Shown here: one piece after another, positions 61,701-64,000 of the stretch
Numbering within the stretch: the first letter of the stretch is position 1
Layout: every line of letters starts with the position of its first letter
NCBI GenBank assembly: GCA_964057225.1
Contig: OZ059899.1
Coordinates: forward strand, 5,828,001 to 5,892,000
Direction of reading: 5' to 3'
Source: Auanema rhodensis
Taxonomy: Eukaryota; Nematoda; Chromadorea; Rhabditida; Rhabditidae
DNA: 64,000 nucleotides
Program-made: the position numbers and the translations under genes
The notes under the pieces: model-generated
What the model saw: the letters and a program-made list of their open reading frames with translations, nothing else
Told to the model about the DNA's origin: nothing
Databases searched by the model: none

Positions 61701-64000
61701 TATCGGTTTTACTTTTTTTCCATATTTCATGTTGTCGATTGACCACTCAAGTTTTATTCGATTTTTTTGTCCTATCGCTACTCTAATTATTCTATTTTCC
61801 CATATTCCTATAACTTATATTATAATAGTATCTTATATTTTCGAATAGTATCAATCAGTCACCACTTTGTGTGTAATTGAGTGAATTCATATTCTGGCTT
61901 TGAAATTTAGAAAAAAAAATCACAGCTGGTGATATCACATTTCAAGCTTCAGACCTGATAACTTTCTTGTTTCGTTCAGTGTTGAAGAAATATATTTCAT
62001 TCTAGTGATTTAGATGCCAATGGAAGAGTTTGCCAAAGCTTCTAGAGCGTTTGGTTCATCTCTATTGCCTGGCGGGTATTCTTCAGTAAGTTTTTAAAAT
62101 TTTCCTTTTCAAAACTTCTCATGTATTCCTATTTTTTAATCGTTCTTTTAAAACGGATTTCCATTTAGGCCGATGACGTGAGAGTGCATGATTACACATC
62201 TGCCTCTAGTTCATCTAATTCACGAGATGCTAGTGAATTCGGCTATCACGGACAGCATCGAGCAACATTACCTTGTGTCCTTAATGCTCCAAGCATTACA
62301 ACGACTAGTGAGTTTTTTTTGCAAATTTTCACGGTTTCATAACTGAGTACTGCTTCTCTCACTTCCTGTTATTATGTTTTTGTTTCTTGGCAACTTCTAA
62401 CCGTTTATTGTACCTGAGACAATCCTTTAACCATCTTTGATCGGGAGTATGTTTTTTGTTTCCTTGTTATCAGCTTTTTTTTTGTGCTATTTTTAGCTAC
62501 AGCTTCATGAATGGTGTTTGCTATGGCCGTTTTAATTTATGGTTTTTTAAGACATTTAGTATGAACCATTTGCTGTGATCTGACCTCACTTTCTACTGCT
62601 ATTCGCATTTCTATAATAAGTACGCTTTATTAGTCTTTGTCTTTTGCATATTCACACATTTCTTCCAAATGCGGTAATTATCTTTGTTTCATCCCATCGA
62701 TAATTATCGGTTTTCTGCTCAACCCAGATATTTTATCGTTCTATAATCCTTGCATACATATTACCCAGTTTGCTCATTTTTATCATCTAGCTCACCATGA
62801 CCAAGTTTGACAAGTATTTGTTCAATAATCAATTCGTTTTTGGATTATTTACCACTGTCAAAATTATGGATGTTGCCCTTCTATCAACACCTCCTCGTGG
62901 TTTTGCGCGCACATTCTCCACTAGAATAGTTGGCAGACATAATTCATTTGATTCCCATGTTCGACGTTTCCGTTTAACATCTGTGAAGGAAATAGATGAT
63001 ACTCCTTCTGAATGTTAGTGGTAATTCCTTATTTAAAAGCAGTGGAGAAGCGTACACAGTCATTACTATCTCTAAAATACGATGTTGTGTTCACATTCAA
63101 TATTAATCCTTTAGGTGACACTACTGCCTCCGAACATGATGTGTTTGGTGGGCCATCCAAGCCTGATTACCATTACTTATACGTAGATAATAATGAAAAT
63201 GATAGTGAACTCAAATTTGATACTAAGGTAAGTCGATTGATGGGAATTTAATATAGGTGACTTGAAAAATAATTTTTAGCAAAAAGATGTAGGCGTTCGA
63301 AGAGCAGCTTCGTTCACGTTTTCTCCAAGAGGTGCTGCAGAAAAACACAACAAACGCCCGGTTCAAGTAAAGCAGAAAGAAGAAGAAAAGGAAAAACGGA
63401 AATTGCGGTTAGTTTCATTATCTTAGTCCATTTCTTGGGTCAACAGCGTTTTGCTGTTCTTTTAAAATTTATATGTCATGCTCTTTTGCACTCTTTTACT
63501 TCTTTAAACCTGGGTTCACTCATCATTTTGCTGTTGCTTGGCTAACTCAGCTTAGTTGTCTTTTTATTTACTCATGAGCCACGATTTGATTTTTGCTTTG
63601 TCGTCTTCTCATTGGGAATATTGGCTAAGGTGTTGGTTTACAGTACGAATGCTACACTACACTTCAGAGGATGGGATATTTAATTATAATTTTTAAAACT
63701 TAGAGAGCTTTATTAAGTTTAAGGGATTTTGATTTATTGATATCATTATGCGTATACTCTTTGTACTTCACAGAATGGTCGGGAAATGTATTAGTATCTG
63801 CTTTTGTACTAACTTAACAACTATCTGGTAGTAACCTTTCTGAGGTTTCTAGCAACCCTGGAAAAACTAATTTAATTCTGTATTCGATTTTCTACACCCT
63901 TCCGAAATATCGAGATGTGATAATGTCTGCGGTCCCGTAAACATTTGATTTACTTCAATAATGGGTTTTTGTATGCTTTCTTATTCGCAGTGGTCTACGG
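58734..64000 (+). CDS. rgs-7: RGS-7-like C2 and RGS protein (RGS3 type), N-terminal part; 3' end outside window
   Basis: Twenty exons traced: 58734-58809, 58857-58962, 59008-59128, 59172-59252, 59299-59406, 59449-59616, 59661-59793, 59836-59942, 60087-60262, 60308-60376, 60421-60499, 60659-60706, 60750-60818, 60863-60955, 62014-62085, 62169-62307, 62930-63013, 63115-63227, 63280-63407, 63991-64000 (cut). A Ser/Thr-rich N-terminus is followed by a C2 domain (LTMTMCGNMLTVAIHNA, SFVQ, TDLVPSTNKPEF, SLFICVWAMSAEHAG, LGCMTFPISRL) interrupted by a His-rich loop (HRKRHYHHDRHERHEH). Disordered Ser-rich and basic sequence follows; the RGS domain, which would speed GTP hydrolysis on G-alpha, must lie past 64000. 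TTGCAG ends one base before the ATG. Intron 59129-59171 starts with GC. The acceptor at 62929 is the only phase-1 choice that gives sensible protein and is less certain. Confidence 0.85.
60956..62013. other. Long rgs-7 intron
   Basis: About 1.06 kb, pyrimidine-rich, with open frames of hydrophobic, biased composition only. No exon identified. Confidence 0.7.
62791..63013 (+). CDS. rgs-7: Possible alternative first exon of a short rgs-7 isoform
   Basis: A CATCTAG acceptor (ending 62790) is followed six bases later by ATG at 62797. The frame MTKFDKYLFNNQF... runs without a stop into the same frame as the main exon starting at 62930 and uses the same donor at 63014. It cannot be joined in frame from the previous exon (phase 1 gives a stop). 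It therefore looks like a trans-spliced start for an isoform lacking the C2 domain, as with the truncated forms of mammalian RGS3. Confidence 0.5.
63408..63990. other. rgs-7 intron near the window end
   Basis: About 580 nt ending TTCGCAG; the ten bases after it continue the frame. Nothing else seen. Confidence 0.7.

Noticed and set aside
61449-61848. Hydrophobic frames in the long rgs-7 intron
   Set aside because: Translation of T-rich intron DNA; no in-frame junctions to neighbouring exons.
1-64000. CRISPR arrays, bacterial operons, integrated bacterial or viral genes
   Set aside because: No spaced direct repeats, no intronless long frames, and codon/AT bias is uniform with the host genes.

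Overview
This window is nuclear DNA from a nematode. It is very AT-rich, its genes are split by many tiny introns (mostly 40-60 nt) with TTTTAG/TTTCAG acceptors, and an acceptor-like TTTYAG or CTAG lies 0-10 nt before the start codon of most genes, as expected for spliced-leader trans-splicing. The products are nematode-typical: an FLP-18 neuropeptide precursor, DGK-1, an RGS-7-like C2-RGS protein and a Fer-like SH2 kinase. The species cannot be named from the sequence. From memory, the C. elegans counterparts of snx-17, flp-18, dgk-1, ucr-2.1, gyg-1 and rgs-7 are on the X chromosome, and gyg-1 and rgs-7 are neighbours there, so this looks like conserved X-linked sequence.

Layout. 0-3.4 kb: the 3' part of snx-17 (+) and a LAPTM4-like four-span membrane protein (-). 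3.4-10 kb: non-coding DNA with a MITE-like palindromic element. 10-11.7 kb: a secreted, probably membrane-anchored cysteine-containing protein of unknown role (+). 11.7-20.1 kb: a long gene-poor stretch. 20.1-22.4 kb: flp-18 (+), nine PGVLRFG copies. 22.9-25.5 kb: a Fer-type SH2/tyrosine kinase (-). 25.9-27.8 kb: an F-box protein (+). 28.8-32.2 kb: a serine carboxypeptidase with a Ser/Thr-rich hydrophobic tail (-). 33.0-43.9 kb: dgk-1, diacylglycerol kinase theta (-), with candidate alternative C-terminal exons. 44-50.3 kb: its non-coding upstream region. 50.3-55.4 kb: a tight four-gene minus-strand cluster, probably an operon: two DUF2358 (C6orf136-like) mitochondrial-type proteins, complex III core protein 2 (ucr-2), and a PPP4R2-type phosphatase subunit. 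56.3-57.6 kb: glycogenin (+). 58.7-64 kb: rgs-7 (+), cut off by the window end before the RGS domain.

Exon coordinates were traced by hand from reading frame, splice-site phase and family similarity; they agree in phase throughout unless stated. Three genes (flp-18, dgk-1, rgs-7) belong to neuronal signalling through G proteins and diacylglycerol, and the operon is mitochondrial in theme. I see no dramatic new system. The best leads are the alternative dgk-1 C-termini, the pairing of two DUF2358 genes with ucr-2, a cluster of GC-AG introns, and exon-module duplication in flp-18.
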